From an uncultured Lachnospiraceae bacterium (lineage in GTDB: Bacteria; Bacillota; Clostridia; Lachnospirales; Anaerotignaceae), in NCBI GenBank assembly GCA_944380405.1, contig CALWHO010000002.1:1-48576 (forward strand): a stretch of 48,576 nucleotides of DNA, written 5' to 3'. Below the pieces are notes generated by a model. That model saw only the letters and a list, made by a program, of their open reading frames with translations, did no database searches and had not been told where the DNA came from. The position numbers and the translations under genes were made by a program. Below, in pieces: positions 8,670-18,378 of the stretch (within the stretch, counting starts at the first letter, position 1; each line of letters opens with the position of its first letter).

Positions 8670-9704
8670 TTATTCCTGTTTTTTTATTACAAATATTTTT
8701 TCTTCTGGTAAGTAAATATATGCTTTTTTGCCTTCTTTAAATTCTTGATTTATAGAAGTTTTAACGTATACGTTTTTGTTATTAACTGTAAAAACATATG
8801 TGTTTTCAAACATTCCCTTTTGTGTTTCGCTAAAAACACATAAAAAAGAGTTTGAGTCTTCTTTTTTTATAACAACATCTTTTTCATGTATGCCTATAAA
8901 TTCAACATTATCTGGCACAGTGTCACTTACTTTAAATTCTGCATTTAGTTCAGGTACAAAAATAGTATTGTTATTTTTCTTTTTTGCCTGCCATATATTT
9001 TTGCATCCTGAAAGGCGTGCCGTATGTATGCTTTTTGGTTTTTTGAATATTTCGTCAATATTTCCCATGTCTGCAACAGAGCCATTATGAATAACAAATA
9101 CATAGTCACAAAGGGCAAATATTTCTTCTGTGTTATGACTTACAAGTATTATTGTACCGTCGTAGCCGTCTATATATTTTTTCATTTCCTCAATAAGGTT
9201 TTCTTTTAAAAACTTATCAAGGGCAGAAAAAGGCTCATCAAGAAGTATCATTTCTGGGTTATAGGCAAATATTCTTGCAAGAGACACCCTTTGCTGCTGA
9301 CCGCCTGAAAGCTGTGAGGGGTATTTTTTTTCAAGACCCAAAAGAGAAAATTTTTCAATTATTTTTTTTGTTATTTCTTTTTTTTGGGACTTATTACCTT
9401 CTATGGCTATGGCAATATTTTTTTCAACTGTCATGTTTGGAAAAAGGGCATAGTTTTGGAACATATATCCTGTTTTTCGGTTTTGAGGCAGTATATTTAT
9501 ATTTTGGGTGCTACTGAAAACGCATTTTTCGTCAATATAAATTTCACCGTTGTCTGGTGTTTCAAGACCTGAAATCATTTTAAGGCACATTGATTTACCC
9601 ATTCCTGACTGACCAAGTATGCCTATTCTTTTTGATTTTGTCTCAATATTAATATTCATTGAAAATGTCCCAAGATTTTTTGTTATATTTAATTTTATGG
9701 ACAT
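8670..9704 (-). CDS. modC: Molybdate ABC transporter ATP-binding protein
   Basis: A 344-residue ATPase with Walker A GQSGMGKS (about 34), signature LSGGQQQRVSLARIF (about 137), Walker B ILLDEPFSALD and an H-loop His in LVSHN. A C-terminal extension of about 110 residues with strand-rich TOBE-like character carries the regulatory part usual for ModC. With modB and modA upstream on the same strand this is the complete molybdate (or tungstate) importer. It starts three bases after the modB stop, and its ribosome site AGAGGTGG lies inside the end of modB. Molybdenum supply implies molybdo-enzymes elsewhere in the genome; none is visible here. Confidence 0.92.
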   Translation of the reverse strand: MSIKLNITKNLGTFSMNINIETKSKRIGILGQSGMGKSMCLKMISGLETPDNGEIYIDEKCVFSSTQNINILPQNRKTGYMFQNYALFPNMTVEKNIAIAIEGNKSQKKEITKKIIEKFSLLGLEKKYPSQLSGGQQQRVSLARIFAYNPEMILLDEPFSALDKFLKENLIEEMKKYIDGYDGTIILVSHNTEEIFALCDYVFVIHNGSVADMGNIDEIFKKPKSIHTARLSGCKNIWQAKKKNNNTIFVPELNAEFKVSDTVPDNVEFIGIHEKDVVIKKEDSNSFLCVFSETQKGMFENTYVFTVNNKNVYVKTSINQEFKEGKKAYIYLPEEKIFVIKKQE

Positions 9705-9707
9705 TTT

Positions 9708-10391
9708 TTACCACCTCTGAATTTTTCTTATGCCTTTATATGCCGTAAAGTTAATTAAAAATACGAATATAAATGCTATTATAACAAGTATGATAGTCCA
9801 AAATGCTGCCGTATCATAGTTTTGTGCACTTACTTCTGATGCTATGGCAACTGCCATAGTTCTTGTTTTGCCCTGTATGTTTCCTGCAAGCATTGATGTT
9901 GCACCGTATTCGCCTAATGCTCTTGCAAATGTAAGTATAGTGCCTGAAATTATGCCAGGTGCTGAAACAGGCAGCACTACCTCCCAAAATATACGCCTTT
10001 CGCTTAAGCCTAATGTTCTGCCAGCATATATATAATTTATGTCTACCTGCTCAAATGCTGCTCTTGCATTTCTATACATAAGTGGAAAAGCCACAACAGT
10101 AGAGGCTATAATGCACCCAGGAAATGTAAGCACTGCCTTAAAGCCAATTGTTTCCCATAAAAATATACCGAAAGGTCTTTTAAGGCTGAATATTATAAGA
10201 AGCAAAAACCCTGCAACTGTTGGAGGAAGTACAAGAGGCAGTGTAAGTATGCCGTCAAGTATATTTCTTTTGGCAGTTGATATTTTCATTGCTTTTTGAG
10301 CAAGAAATATGCCTGCAAAAAATGAAATTGCCGTTGATATAAAAGCCGTCTTAAGTGATATAAAAAGAGGCGAGAAATCTGACGGAATCAT
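9708..10391 (-). CDS. modB: Molybdate ABC transporter permease
   Basis: A 227-residue permease with five to six hydrophobic segments and the cytoplasmic coupling region around ARTLGLSERRIFWEVVLPVS (about residues 143-162), followed by GIISGTILTFARALGEYGAT, which is strongly conserved in ModB. It forms the membrane path of the molybdate importer and lies between modA and modC with short spacings on both sides (17 and 3 bases). Whether the transporter prefers tungstate cannot be told from this subunit. Confidence 0.93.
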   Translation of the reverse strand: MIPSDFSPLFISLKTAFISTAISFFAGIFLAQKAMKISTAKRNILDGILTLPLVLPPTVAGFLLLIIFSLKRPFGIFLWETIGFKAVLTFPGCIIASTVVAFPLMYRNARAAFEQVDINYIYAGRTLGLSERRIFWEVVLPVSAPGIISGTILTFARALGEYGATSMLAGNIQGKTRTMAVAIASEVSAQNYDTAAFWTIILVIIAFIFVFLINFTAYKGIRKIQRW

Positions 10392-10408
10392 ATAAAACCT
10401 CCAACAAA

Positions 10409-11248
10409 TTATTTTACTGTAAAGCCGTAATTTTCAAATATTACTTTGGCATCTTCGCCTTTTAAGTATTCCATAAAGTCAGATGCAGCATTATTTTGTA
10501 CTTCGTCGGCTTCTGGATTTTTAACAAGTGACACAGGATATATAACAGGTGTTGTAAGTATCTCATCAGATGCTTCAGCTATAATTTCTATTTTGTCAAT
10601 TACGCTCATGGCATCTGTTTTATATACAATGCCTATTTCGTTGCTGCCTTCGCTTACGGCTGAAAGAACGGCTGTTACGTCTTCACATTCGTTTACTTCC
10701 ATAGCCATAACGTCATCTGTAATACTCAGGTTTTCAAATATTACCCTTGAATACTGGCCAACAGGTACTGTTTCACCTGCAAGAGCTATATTTTTAGCCA
10801 AAGGTATTGTCTCAAATGACGTGACGCTTGTTTCTCCGCCGGCAGGCTTAATTAAAACAACATTATTTTTAAGAATATTAAGCACGTCCTCATCTTCAAC
10901 AAATTCACCTTCCACAAGGGCTTCCATTTGGCTTTCCCCTGCTGAAAAGAATATATCACACTCTGCTCCTTCTTCAATTTGAGTTTGAAGCTTTCCAGAG
11001 CTTCCTGAGTTAAAAGCTATTGTAACATTAGGATTTTCTTCGTTATATTTTGCTGCTATTTCTTCCATGGCATTTTTAAGGCTTGCTGCAATAAACACCT
11101 GAATAGTTGTTTCTTCCTGTTTAGAACTGCTTTCACTGCCTTCACTTACCGTTATCTCATTTGAGGATAACGACCCCGAAGAAGAACTGCATCCAGTTAA
11201 ACATATTGATATTGCTGCTAAAATTGACATTACTTTAAAAAGCTTCAT
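10409..11248 (-). CDS. modA: Molybdate-binding lipoprotein
   Basis: A 279-residue lipoprotein from the preferred start at 11248 (MKLFKVMSIL); an AGGAG site lies nine bases upstream, whereas the earlier in-frame ATG at 11272 has no such site and would put eight hydrophilic residues before the signal. The lipobox LTGC follows, then a Ser-rich linker. The mature domain shows the ModA hallmarks VFIAASLKNAMEEIA, FNSGSSGKLQTQIEEG and DIFFSAGESQMEAL, which line the oxyanion site. It delivers molybdate or tungstate to ModBC. It is the first gene of the minus-strand mod operon and is divergent from the next ABC cluster. Confidence 0.92.
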   Translation of the reverse strand: MKLFKVMSILAAISICLTGCSSSSGSLSSNEITVSEGSESSSKQEETTIQVFIAASLKNAMEEIAAKYNEENPNVTIAFNSGSSGKLQTQIEEGAECDIFFSAGESQMEALVEGEFVEDEDVLNILKNNVVLIKPAGGETSVTSFETIPLAKNIALAGETVPVGQYSRVIFENLSITDDVMAMEVNECEDVTAVLSAVSEGSNEIGIVYKTDAMSVIDKIEIIAEASDEILTTPVIYPVSLVKNPEADEVQNNAASDFMEYLKGEDAKVIFENYGFTVK

Positions 11249-11435
11249 ATTAACCATCTCCTTTTTATTCATTTTAATTTAAAGAGTAAAAAAAGTAAAT
11301 GAAAAAAATTTTTGTATTTTCCAAAATATGAGAACTGTTCACTTTTTGTTCTTATTTTTTTCACATAACCATAACAATGGAGGTTTAAACTATAGAAATA
11401 AGAGGTATTTTTATTCTTTAAAGGAGGTAAGGACA

Positions 11436-12413
11436 ATGATTGAAGTAAGCGGACTGACAAAAAAATACGGCTCTAACACCGTTGTTGATAATCTTTCCTT
11501 TACAATTGGCGAAAACTGCGTATTTGGCTTTTTGGGGCCTAATGGTGCAGGAAAAAGCACAACAATGAACATGATTACAGGGTGTCTGGCGCCTACGGAA
11601 GGCACTATCAAAATTAATGGCTACGACATGAGCGAAGACAGTGAAAAGGCAAGGCAGTTTATAGGGTATCTGCCTGAAATTCCACCAGTATATGAGGAAA
11701 TGACACCTTTTGAATATCTTATGTTTGTTGGCGAAGCTAAGAAAATACCTAAAAAAGACATTAAAGATAATGTTTATAATGTCATGGAAAAAACAGGCAT
11801 TAAAAAAATGGAAAACCGCCTTATTAAAAATCTTTCAAAGGGCTATCGTCAAAGGGTTGGCATAGCTCAGGCAATACTTGGTAATCCTCAAATAGTAATA
11901 CTTGACGAACCTACAGTAGGTCTTGATCCAGAGCAGATTATAGAAATTCGTGACCTTATAAAAGAAATAGGCAAAACTGCAACTGTTATTATAAGCAGCC
12001 ATATACTTACTGAAATAAGTGCTGTGTGCGACAATATTTTAATTATATCACAGGGCAAGCTTGTGGCTAAGGATACAACAGAAAACCTTGTTGGTGCAAA
12101 AGACGGACAAAAGCATATTGCTATGGAGATTATGGGTGATAAAGATAATATTTTAGCTGCAATTTCCAACATAGAAGGAATTATAAAAATAGTGCCTCTT
12201 GATACAACAGATGATGGCATAACAAATTTAGAAATTATATTTGACGAAGCCTTAGACCCAAGAGCAGCTATATTTAACGCCCTTTCAAAAGAAAATATGC
12301 CTATTATTTCTTCATACATAAAGAAAAACACACTTGAAGAAATATTCCTTGATATTGTGCAGAAAAGCTTTACTTCTGAGCTTACAGAAAGTACTGCAAA
12401 AGGAGGCGAATAA
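11436..12413 (+). CDS. ABC transporter ATPase, GldA/NatA-like
   Basis: A 325-residue ATPase starting at the ATG at 11436, which is preceded by a strong AAAGGAGG site; longer versions in this frame lack one. It has Walker A GPNGAGKST (about 37), signature LSKGYRQRVGIAQAIL, Walker B VILDEPTVGLD and an H-loop in ISSHIL. The C-terminal ~90 residues are the variable extension of ABC-2 type exporters. It heads a four-gene operon with a permease, a GldG-like protein and a DUF4340 protein. That combination matches the GldAFG type of system. It is named for gliding bacteria but is widespread in non-gliding anaerobes, where the cargo is unknown. Confidence 0.9.
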   Translation: MIEVSGLTKKYGSNTVVDNLSFTIGENCVFGFLGPNGAGKSTTMNMITGCLAPTEGTIKINGYDMSEDSEKARQFIGYLPEIPPVYEEMTPFEYLMFVGEAKKIPKKDIKDNVYNVMEKTGIKKMENRLIKNLSKGYRQRVGIAQAILGNPQIVILDEPTVGLDPEQIIEIRDLIKEIGKTATVIISSHILTEISAVCDNILIISQGKLVAKDTTENLVGAKDGQKHIAMEIMGDKDNILAAISNIEGIIKIVPLDTTDDGITNLEIIFDEALDPRAAIFNALSKENMPIISSYIKKNTLEEIFLDIVQKSFTSELTESTAKGGE

Positions 12414-12415
12414 AA

Positions 12416-13279
12416 ATGACAGCCATACTTAAAAAAGAGTTAAGGATATATTTTTCAACATTTACAGGTTATCTTTTTATAGCTTTCATGCTTCTTTGCG
12501 GTGGTATATTTACAAGTTTTGTAAACCTTGTTTATTATTCGCCTAATTTTGAATATGCCGTAAGAAACATGACATTTGTGCTTCTTATAGCAGTGCCACT
12601 TCTTACTATGAGAGTATTTTCTGAAGAAAAGAAGCAGAAAACAGAACAGCTTTTATATATGCTGCCTGTGTCTTTTAGTAGAATAGTTATGGGTAAGTTT
12701 TTGGCTATTGCAATTATAATGGCTATACCTGTCATAATAATGGCTTTTTACCCAGTTGCATTTTCATTTTTTGGCGTTGTAAACTTTAAAACGGCATATA
12801 CAACACTTTTGGCATTTTTCCTTTTGGAATGTGCTCTTTGCTCAATAGGTATGTTTGCTTCTTCATTAACTGAAAATCAGCTTATAGCTGCCGTTATAAG
12901 CTTTGGTATAACACTTATTATTTATATGATACCAGACCTTTCAGCAAACACATCTTCTGCATCATCATTTGCAGTTAAGGCTTTTGCAGTTATAATTGCT
13001 GTGCTTTGTGTAATTGTATTTTTTATAAGCAAAAAAATAAAATTATCCCTTGCACTGGCTGTTATAGCAGAGGCTGTGCTTTGGGCAGTATATTATTTTT
13101 CACCTGCGGTATTTGCCGGGTCATTTGGCAAATTCCTTGACATATTTGCTCTTTTTGAAAAAATAGGCACATTTGCAAATGGAATATGCGACATTACAAT
13201 TATAATCTACTACATATCAATTACACTTCTTTTCCTTTGCTTTACTGTTCAGTCAGAATCAAAGAGGAGGTGGAGATAA
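12416..13279 (+). CDS. ABC-2 type permease, GldF-like
   Basis: A 287-residue membrane protein with about six to seven hydrophobic segments. The N-terminal ILKKELRIYFSTFTGYLFIA and the following RVFSEEKKQKTEQLLYMLPV loop are characteristic of the ABC-2 permease family used with GldA-type ATPases. It begins three bases after the ATPase gene, with the AGGAGG site inside the end of that gene. It presumably forms the membrane part of an export or envelope-assembly complex with its neighbours. Confidence 0.85.
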   Translation: MTAILKKELRIYFSTFTGYLFIAFMLLCGGIFTSFVNLVYYSPNFEYAVRNMTFVLLIAVPLLTMRVFSEEKKQKTEQLLYMLPVSFSRIVMGKFLAIAIIMAIPVIIMAFYPVAFSFFGVVNFKTAYTTLLAFFLLECALCSIGMFASSLTENQLIAAVISFGITLIIYMIPDLSANTSSASSFAVKAFAVIIAVLCVIVFFISKKIKLSLALAVIAEAVLWAVYYFSPAVFAGSFGKFLDIFALFEKIGTFANGICDITIIIYYISITLLFLCFTVQSESKRRWR

Positions 13280-13280
13280 T

Positions 13281-14654
13281 ATGAATAAGTTTAAAAATAT
13301 GCTTACATACAGGGTGTATAGTGCTTTGGTATGTGTACTTGCTTTGGTTCTTGTTATAGGTGTTAACCTTTTTGTTAATGAGCTTCCTACAGATGCTGTA
13401 AAGCTTGACACAACTTCAATGGGTCTTCATACATTAAGCGACAGCACAAAAGAAACAGTTGAAAATTTAGATACAGACATAGATATTTATCTTATTTGCC
13501 AGTCAGGAAGTGAAAACGAAACTATAGTAACTATGCTTGATAGATATGCAGATTTAAGCAGTCATATTAATTTTACAACTGTAGACCCTGCTGTAAATCC
13601 AGACTTTGTAAAGGGCTTTACATCTGAAAGCGTAGCCAATAACTCAATTATAGTAAGCTCTGATATACGAAACACAATAATTGAATATTCATCTATTGCT
13701 TCATATACAGCATTTAAAGGCGAGGACTACGTTACAAACGCAATTAAATATGTAACAAGCGATACACTTCCTGTTGTTTATACACTTACAGGTCATGGTG
13801 AAAAAACAGATAACAAATCCCTTGAAAGTGTATTTGCTTCAAGCGGTGTTCAGCTTAAAGAGTTTAATCTTATTACAGAAAATAAGATGCCGGAAGACAT
13901 TGACTGTCTCTTTATATATGCCCCAACAGAGGATATAACAGAAAACGAGAAAGATATAATATCTTCTTATCTTGAAAATGGTGGTTCACTTATGCTTGTA
14001 AGTGATTATAACTTCAGTAACCTTCCAAACCTTGCTTCTGTTATGGACTATTACGGAGTATATGCACCAGACGGAATAGTTGTTGAAGGCACAAGTGGAA
14101 TGAGCCTTAGCGGTTATCCATATTATGTACTGCCTGAAATAAGCTCAAAGAGCGAAATAACAAAGCCACTTAGCGAAAATTCAAACTATGTGCTTATACC
14201 TATAGCTCAGGCAATAGCTAAAAATGACCATATAAGAGATACTGTAGAAATTGCAGACCTTTTTACATCATCAGCTAATTCTTATATTGTTGACGATACA
14301 ATGAGCTTTGAAAACATGCGTACTATGGAAGGACCTTTCTCATTAGGCGTATCAATAGAGGAGTCTTATGACGATAAGAATACAAAAATAGTATGGCTTA
14401 CATCAAGCTATATTCTTGATAGTGACATGGACAGTCTTGTTGGCGGTACAAACTCAACTATGTTTATAAATGCAGTAAACTACCTTTGTGGAAACAGTGA
14501 CCAGATTTCTACAACAGGCAAGGTACTTTCAACAGATACACTTGTAATGAGTACATCTCAAAGCAGAAACTTTAAAGTAATTATTATTGGCGTAATTCCA
14601 GCAATTGCACTTTGTGCAGGTATAGCAGTACGTCTTAAAAGGAGGAACCGCTGA
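13281..14654 (+). CDS. GldG-like auxiliary ABC protein
   Basis: A 457-residue protein with one membrane segment near the N-terminus (about residues 12-35), a large extracytoplasmic domain and a second membrane segment near the C-terminus (about 430-450) ending in RLKRRNR. The domain matches the ABC_transp_aux/GldG pattern: an early LSDSTKETVENLDTDIDIYL segment, YVTNAIKYVTSDTLPVVYTL and TGHGEK. Such proteins accompany GldA/GldF ABC pairs as extracellular partners; no enzymatic activity is known. The stop overlaps the ATG of the DUF4340 gene by one base. Confidence 0.82.
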   Translation: MNKFKNMLTYRVYSALVCVLALVLVIGVNLFVNELPTDAVKLDTTSMGLHTLSDSTKETVENLDTDIDIYLICQSGSENETIVTMLDRYADLSSHINFTTVDPAVNPDFVKGFTSESVANNSIIVSSDIRNTIIEYSSIASYTAFKGEDYVTNAIKYVTSDTLPVVYTLTGHGEKTDNKSLESVFASSGVQLKEFNLITENKMPEDIDCLFIYAPTEDITENEKDIISSYLENGGSLMLVSDYNFSNLPNLASVMDYYGVYAPDGIVVEGTSGMSLSGYPYYVLPEISSKSEITKPLSENSNYVLIPIAQAIAKNDHIRDTVEIADLFTSSANSYIVDDTMSFENMRTMEGPFSLGVSIEESYDDKNTKIVWLTSSYILDSDMDSLVGGTNSTMFINAVNYLCGNSDQISTTGKVLSTDTLVMSTSQSRNFKVIIIGVIPAIALCAGIAVRLKRRNR

Positions 14655-15994
14655 TGAATAAAAAATATATAAAAGTGCTGGCAGTGCTTTTTGTTTTAAA
14701 CATAATTGTATACAGCGGTTTTGGTATATTGCATTTTTCAAACAAGAAAGATGCCAGCATAGACAAAAGCATTTATATATCTGAAACAAAGCTGGATGAT
14801 GTTTCATATCTCTATATTGATGACGGTAAATATCCAGTTGAAATGGAGCTTCAGGACGGAACATGGGTAAATGCTCAGGATAGCAGCGTGCTTTTAAATC
14901 AGACAGCAGTTAAAAATGCCACAGACAGCTTTTTAAACATAACAGGCACAAGAAGCGTTTCTACAGAAGAAGATTTGTCTACATACGGTCTTGATGACCC
15001 AGCATACAAAATAACAGTTGGTGACAGCAAAGGTAATAAGGTTACATACCTTATTGGTGACTTTAACGAGAACATATCAAAATACTATGTATGTGAAGAG
15101 GGCAGCAGCGAAGTTTATACAATATATGAATATGTAGGCGAAAACCTTACGAAATCACCTGCAAGCTATATAACTGCATTTGATTTTGACGAAGTTTCAA
15201 GAGATGATGTAAAAACACTTTCATATCTTTCAGCTGATAAATCTTTTACACTTACACAAAGTAAAAAAGACGAAGAAAACCCTCTTGGCAGTAATTCCGA
15301 CTGGACTATAGAAGGTCTTTCATTTGCCGATAGTTATAAGGTTTCAAATTTATATAGCACTATTGAAAAAATAGGTTCAGAAAACTGTGCAGGGCTTTTG
15401 GCTAATGAAAATACCGCTCTTACAGAGCCTGTAACAGGTACATATAAATTTGATTTTGGTGATAAGTCATTTGCTGTTTCAATGGGATCTGCACAGGAAG
15501 ACGGTGGAGCATATTTTACATTTGATACATCACCTTTAGTATTCTATGGCGATAGCGATACTGTAAAAGCACTTACTAATTATGTAGACCCTTATAACTT
15601 TGTATCACAGTCTATTTGCTCAATAGATAAGAGTAATGTTTCTTCACTTGAGGTTAAATATGGCTCAAACACATATTTATTTGAGTTTGGAGAAAATGGC
15701 TACAGCCTTAACGGTGCAGCAGTAGACAGCGAAGATTTTGAAAGCTTTTATTCAAAACTTATAGGTCTTGGCAGCACAAGCCACAGCACAGAAGCTGAAA
15801 GCGTAGCTCAGACAGAGGAAAGCCTTGTTGTTACATTTAACACAACAAGCGAAAAATACCCTGTATTTACTGCTACCTATATACCTTATGACGATAACTA
15901 CTATTCAGCGTCAGACGGCACAGTATCAGGCAGACTTGTAAATAAGAGAAGCGTAGAGTCTGTAATAACTCTTTTAAAAGAGGTTATTAACTAA
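14654..15994 (+). CDS. DUF4340 domain protein, partner of the Gld-like ABC system
   Basis: A 446-residue protein with a single N-terminal membrane anchor (about residues 7-26) and a long extracytoplasmic region made of repeated beta-rich units: DLSTYGLDDPAYKITVGD with a YLIGDFNENISKYYV strand, the DUF4340 hallmark. This family is nearly always encoded beside GldG-like proteins, as here. It is probably a surface or periplasm-facing scaffold of the complex. Operon structure, overlap with the gldG-like stop and a strong terminator right after support its place as the last gene. Confidence 0.8.
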   Translation: MNKKYIKVLAVLFVLNIIVYSGFGILHFSNKKDASIDKSIYISETKLDDVSYLYIDDGKYPVEMELQDGTWVNAQDSSVLLNQTAVKNATDSFLNITGTRSVSTEEDLSTYGLDDPAYKITVGDSKGNKVTYLIGDFNENISKYYVCEEGSSEVYTIYEYVGENLTKSPASYITAFDFDEVSRDDVKTLSYLSADKSFTLTQSKKDEENPLGSNSDWTIEGLSFADSYKVSNLYSTIEKIGSENCAGLLANENTALTEPVTGTYKFDFGDKSFAVSMGSAQEDGGAYFTFDTSPLVFYGDSDTVKALTNYVDPYNFVSQSICSIDKSNVSSLEVKYGSNTYLFEFGENGYSLNGAAVDSEDFESFYSKLIGLGSTSHSTEAESVAQTEESLVVTFNTTSEKYPVFTATYIPYDDNYYSASDGTVSGRLVNKRSVESVITLLKEVIN

Positions 15995-16015
15995 ATAATT
16001 AAAAACATAAACCCC

Positions 16016-16050
16016 AATAACCCCATATTAATAATATGGGGTTATTTTTT
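16016..16050 (+). terminator. Terminator of the Gld-like ABC operon
   Basis: A stem of AATAACCCCATAT with ATATGGGGTTATT and a very small loop is followed by a T-run on the plus strand. Confidence 0.88.
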
Positions 16051-16111
16051 GGACAAAAATAAGTTTTAAATATCATTTTACGAAAATATAATTTTCTGAG
16101 GTGATATATAA

Positions 16112-16435
16112 ATGAAAAGAAATTTTAAAAGCTATAATTACAGAAATTTAAAATATAAAAAACCCCAGACAAAAGACAGCAGTGAAAAGTATGTAGAGGG
16201 CATTTTAACAAGGCTTTGCGTATGTGCTCTTATATGTGCTATTGTGTTTGGTTTTTCAAAGCTGGATAGTCCGGAAATAAGCGCTTTTATTTCAAAAATA
16301 AAGTATGCCGTAAATGAAAACATAGACTTAAACGAGGCAAAGGAAGTATTTAATAACTTATATGAAAAGGCAGCCCAAACAGGCAGCAGTATTTATGACT
16401 CTGCCATAGAAGAAGAAACTGCCAGTGAAATTTGA
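16112..16435 (+). CDS. Small single-span membrane protein of unknown function
   Basis: A 107-residue protein with a basic N-terminus (residues 1-25), one hydrophobic helix (about 32-48, CVCALICAIVFGFSKL) and an external helix-forming tail. A gene for a membrane-anchored M23 (SpoIVFA-like) peptidase often stands at this spot before the TIGR03960/TIGR03936/rng genes in clostridia. The layout here resembles only the anchor part of such proteins, without any LytM domain. That link is an inference from position and architecture, and the function is unknown. A clear ribosome site (GAGGTG) precedes the ATG. Confidence 0.6.
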   Translation: MKRNFKSYNYRNLKYKKPQTKDSSEKYVEGILTRLCVCALICAIVFGFSKLDSPEISAFISKIKYAVNENIDLNEAKEVFNNLYEKAAQTGSSIYDSAIEEETASEI

Positions 16436-16527
16436 AATTATTTAGTGCAAAATAAGCAGTTTTAATATATTATTATATCATGGCTATTTATGTGCAGTTT
16501 TAATTACAAAAGATACGGAGGATTAAT

Positions 16528-18378
16528 ATGTATAAAAAAATACCTGACGAAATACTCCTTCAGGTTGAAAAGCCTGCCAGATATGTTGGCAGGGAAGTAA
16601 ACATGGTTAAAAAAGACTTATCTGAAATAGATATAAGATTTGCTTTTTGTTTCCCAGACGTTTATGAGGTAGGTATGTCACACCTTGGTCTTGAGATACT
16701 TTATTTCTTTTTAAATAGAAGAAATGACACATACTGCGAAAGGGTTTTTGCTCCTTGGGTAGACATGGAGGAAAAAATGAGGGAAAATAACATTCCTCTT
16801 TTTGCCCTTGAAACAGGCGACAGTATTAAAAAATTTGATTTTGTAGGCTTTACACTTCAGTATGAAATGTCCTACACAAATGTTCTTAATATGCTTGACT
16901 TGGCAGGCATAAGCCTTTTTAGAAAAGACAGAAAAGAAGACGACCCGATTATAATATGCGGCGGTTCATGTGCATATAACCCAGAGCCACTTGCCGATTT
17001 TGTTGATGTTTTCTATCTTGGTGAAGGCGAAGTTTTATATGACGATATGCTGGAGCTTTATAAGAAGTTCAAAAAAGAAGGCAGAACAAAACAGGAATAC
17101 CTTGAGGCACTTTTAGACTTTGACGGGCTTTATATGCCGCAGTTTTATGACGCAGAATATAATGAAGACGGCACAATTAAGAGCTTCACACCTAACCATC
17201 CAAAGGCAAGAAAAGTTATTAAAAAAGTAATTGTAAATGACATGGATAAAGTGTTTTTCCCAGAAAAACAGCTTGTGCCTTTTATAGAGGTTGTTCACGA
17301 CAGAGTAACTCTTGAGCTTTTCAGAGGCTGTATAAGAGGCTGCAGATTCTGTCAGGCTGGTTTTGTATACCGCCCAGTAAGAGAAAAAAGAGCCTGCACA
17401 CTTCTTGAAAATACAAAGAAGCTTATGGAGTCAACAGGTCATGAGGAAATTTCTCTTACTTCATTAAGCACCAGCGACTTTACAGGCTTTGAGGAACTTG
17501 CCTGTGGTCTTATTGATGAATATAAGGAAAAACAGGTTAATATCTCACTTCCTTCACTTAGAATTGATAACTTCTCACTTGACCTTATGCAGAAGGTTCA
17601 GGAAGTGCGTAAAAGCAGCCTTACATTTGCAGCAGAAGCAGGCACACAGCGTCTTAGAGATGTTATAAACAAAAACCTTACAGAAGAAAACATACTTAAC
17701 GGCTGTAAACTTGCTTTTGATGGTGGTTGGGAAAAGGTTAAACTTTATTTCATGCTTGGTCTTCCAACAGAAACAGAAGAAGACCTCAAGGGTATAGCAC
17801 ACCTTTCAGAAAAAATAGTTGAAAAATACTTTGAAATACCAAAGGAAAAAAGACCACGCCCTGTTGCTGTAAATGCCAGTGCATCATGCTTTGTACCTAA
17901 GCCTTTTACTCCTTTCCAGTGGGATGCTCAGGACACATACGAAACATTTGGCGAAAAGGCACTTATTGTTAAAAACGAAATTAAGAGAAAACAGGTAAGA
18001 TTTACTTACCATAATACTATGATGAGTTCTATGGAAGGCGTTCTTGCAAGAGGCGACAGAAAATTAAGCGCTATGCTTTACAGAGCTTGGGAGCTTGGCT
18101 GTCGCTTTGACGGTTGGACAGACCTTTTTGATTTTAATAAATGGAAACAGGCTTTTGATGACACAGGTCTTTCAATAGCTTTCTACGCTAACAGAGAAAG
18201 AAGCTATGACGAGATACTTCCTTGGGACCATATTTCAGTAGGCGTAAACAAGAGCTTCCTTATAAACGAAAGAGAAAAAGCTCTTAGAAGCGAAACAACA
18301 CCAAACTGCCGTCAGAAATGCAGCGGCTGTGGTGCAGCATCATTTGGAGGAGGAATTTGCCATGAAGTACAGATTTAA
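16528..18378 (+). CDS. TIGR03960-family B12-binding-like radical SAM protein
   Basis: A 616-residue protein with an N-terminal B12-binding-like region (about 35-180, including the GLEILYFFLN and GEGEVLYDD segments) and a radical SAM core whose cluster motif C-x3-C-x2-C is at Cys268, Cys272 and Cys275. A C-terminal domain ends with a Cys-rich stretch (NCRQKCSGCGAASFGGG). It pairs with the TIGR03936 protein encoded by the next, overlapping gene, and in other Firmicutes these two are often split or fused and sit before rng. A role in RNA modification is often suggested; the substrate is not established. Confidence 0.9.
   Translation: MYKKIPDEILLQVEKPARYVGREVNMVKKDLSEIDIRFAFCFPDVYEVGMSHLGLEILYFFLNRRNDTYCERVFAPWVDMEEKMRENNIPLFALETGDSIKKFDFVGFTLQYEMSYTNVLNMLDLAGISLFRKDRKEDDPIIICGGSCAYNPEPLADFVDVFYLGEGEVLYDDMLELYKKFKKEGRTKQEYLEALLDFDGLYMPQFYDAEYNEDGTIKSFTPNHPKARKVIKKVIVNDMDKVFFPEKQLVPFIEVVHDRVTLELFRGCIRGCRFCQAGFVYRPVREKRACTLLENTKKLMESTGHEEISLTSLSTSDFTGFEELACGLIDEYKEKQVNISLPSLRIDNFSLDLMQKVQEVRKSSLTFAAEAGTQRLRDVINKNLTEENILNGCKLAFDGGWEKVKLYFMLGLPTETEEDLKGIAHLSEKIVEKYFEIPKEKRPRPVAVNASASCFVPKPFTPFQWDAQDTYETFGEKALIVKNEIKRKQVRFTYHNTMMSSMEGVLARGDRKLSAMLYRAWELGCRFDGWTDLFDFNKWKQAFDDTGLSIAFYANRERSYDEILPWDHISVGVNKSFLINEREKALRSETTPNCRQKCSGCGAASFGGGICHEVQI

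Noticed and set aside
11328-11435. Upstream in-frame extension of the GldA-like ATPase
   Set aside because: It has no ribosome site, adds residues foreign to the ABC family, and the AAAGGAGG site sits just before the ATG at 11436.
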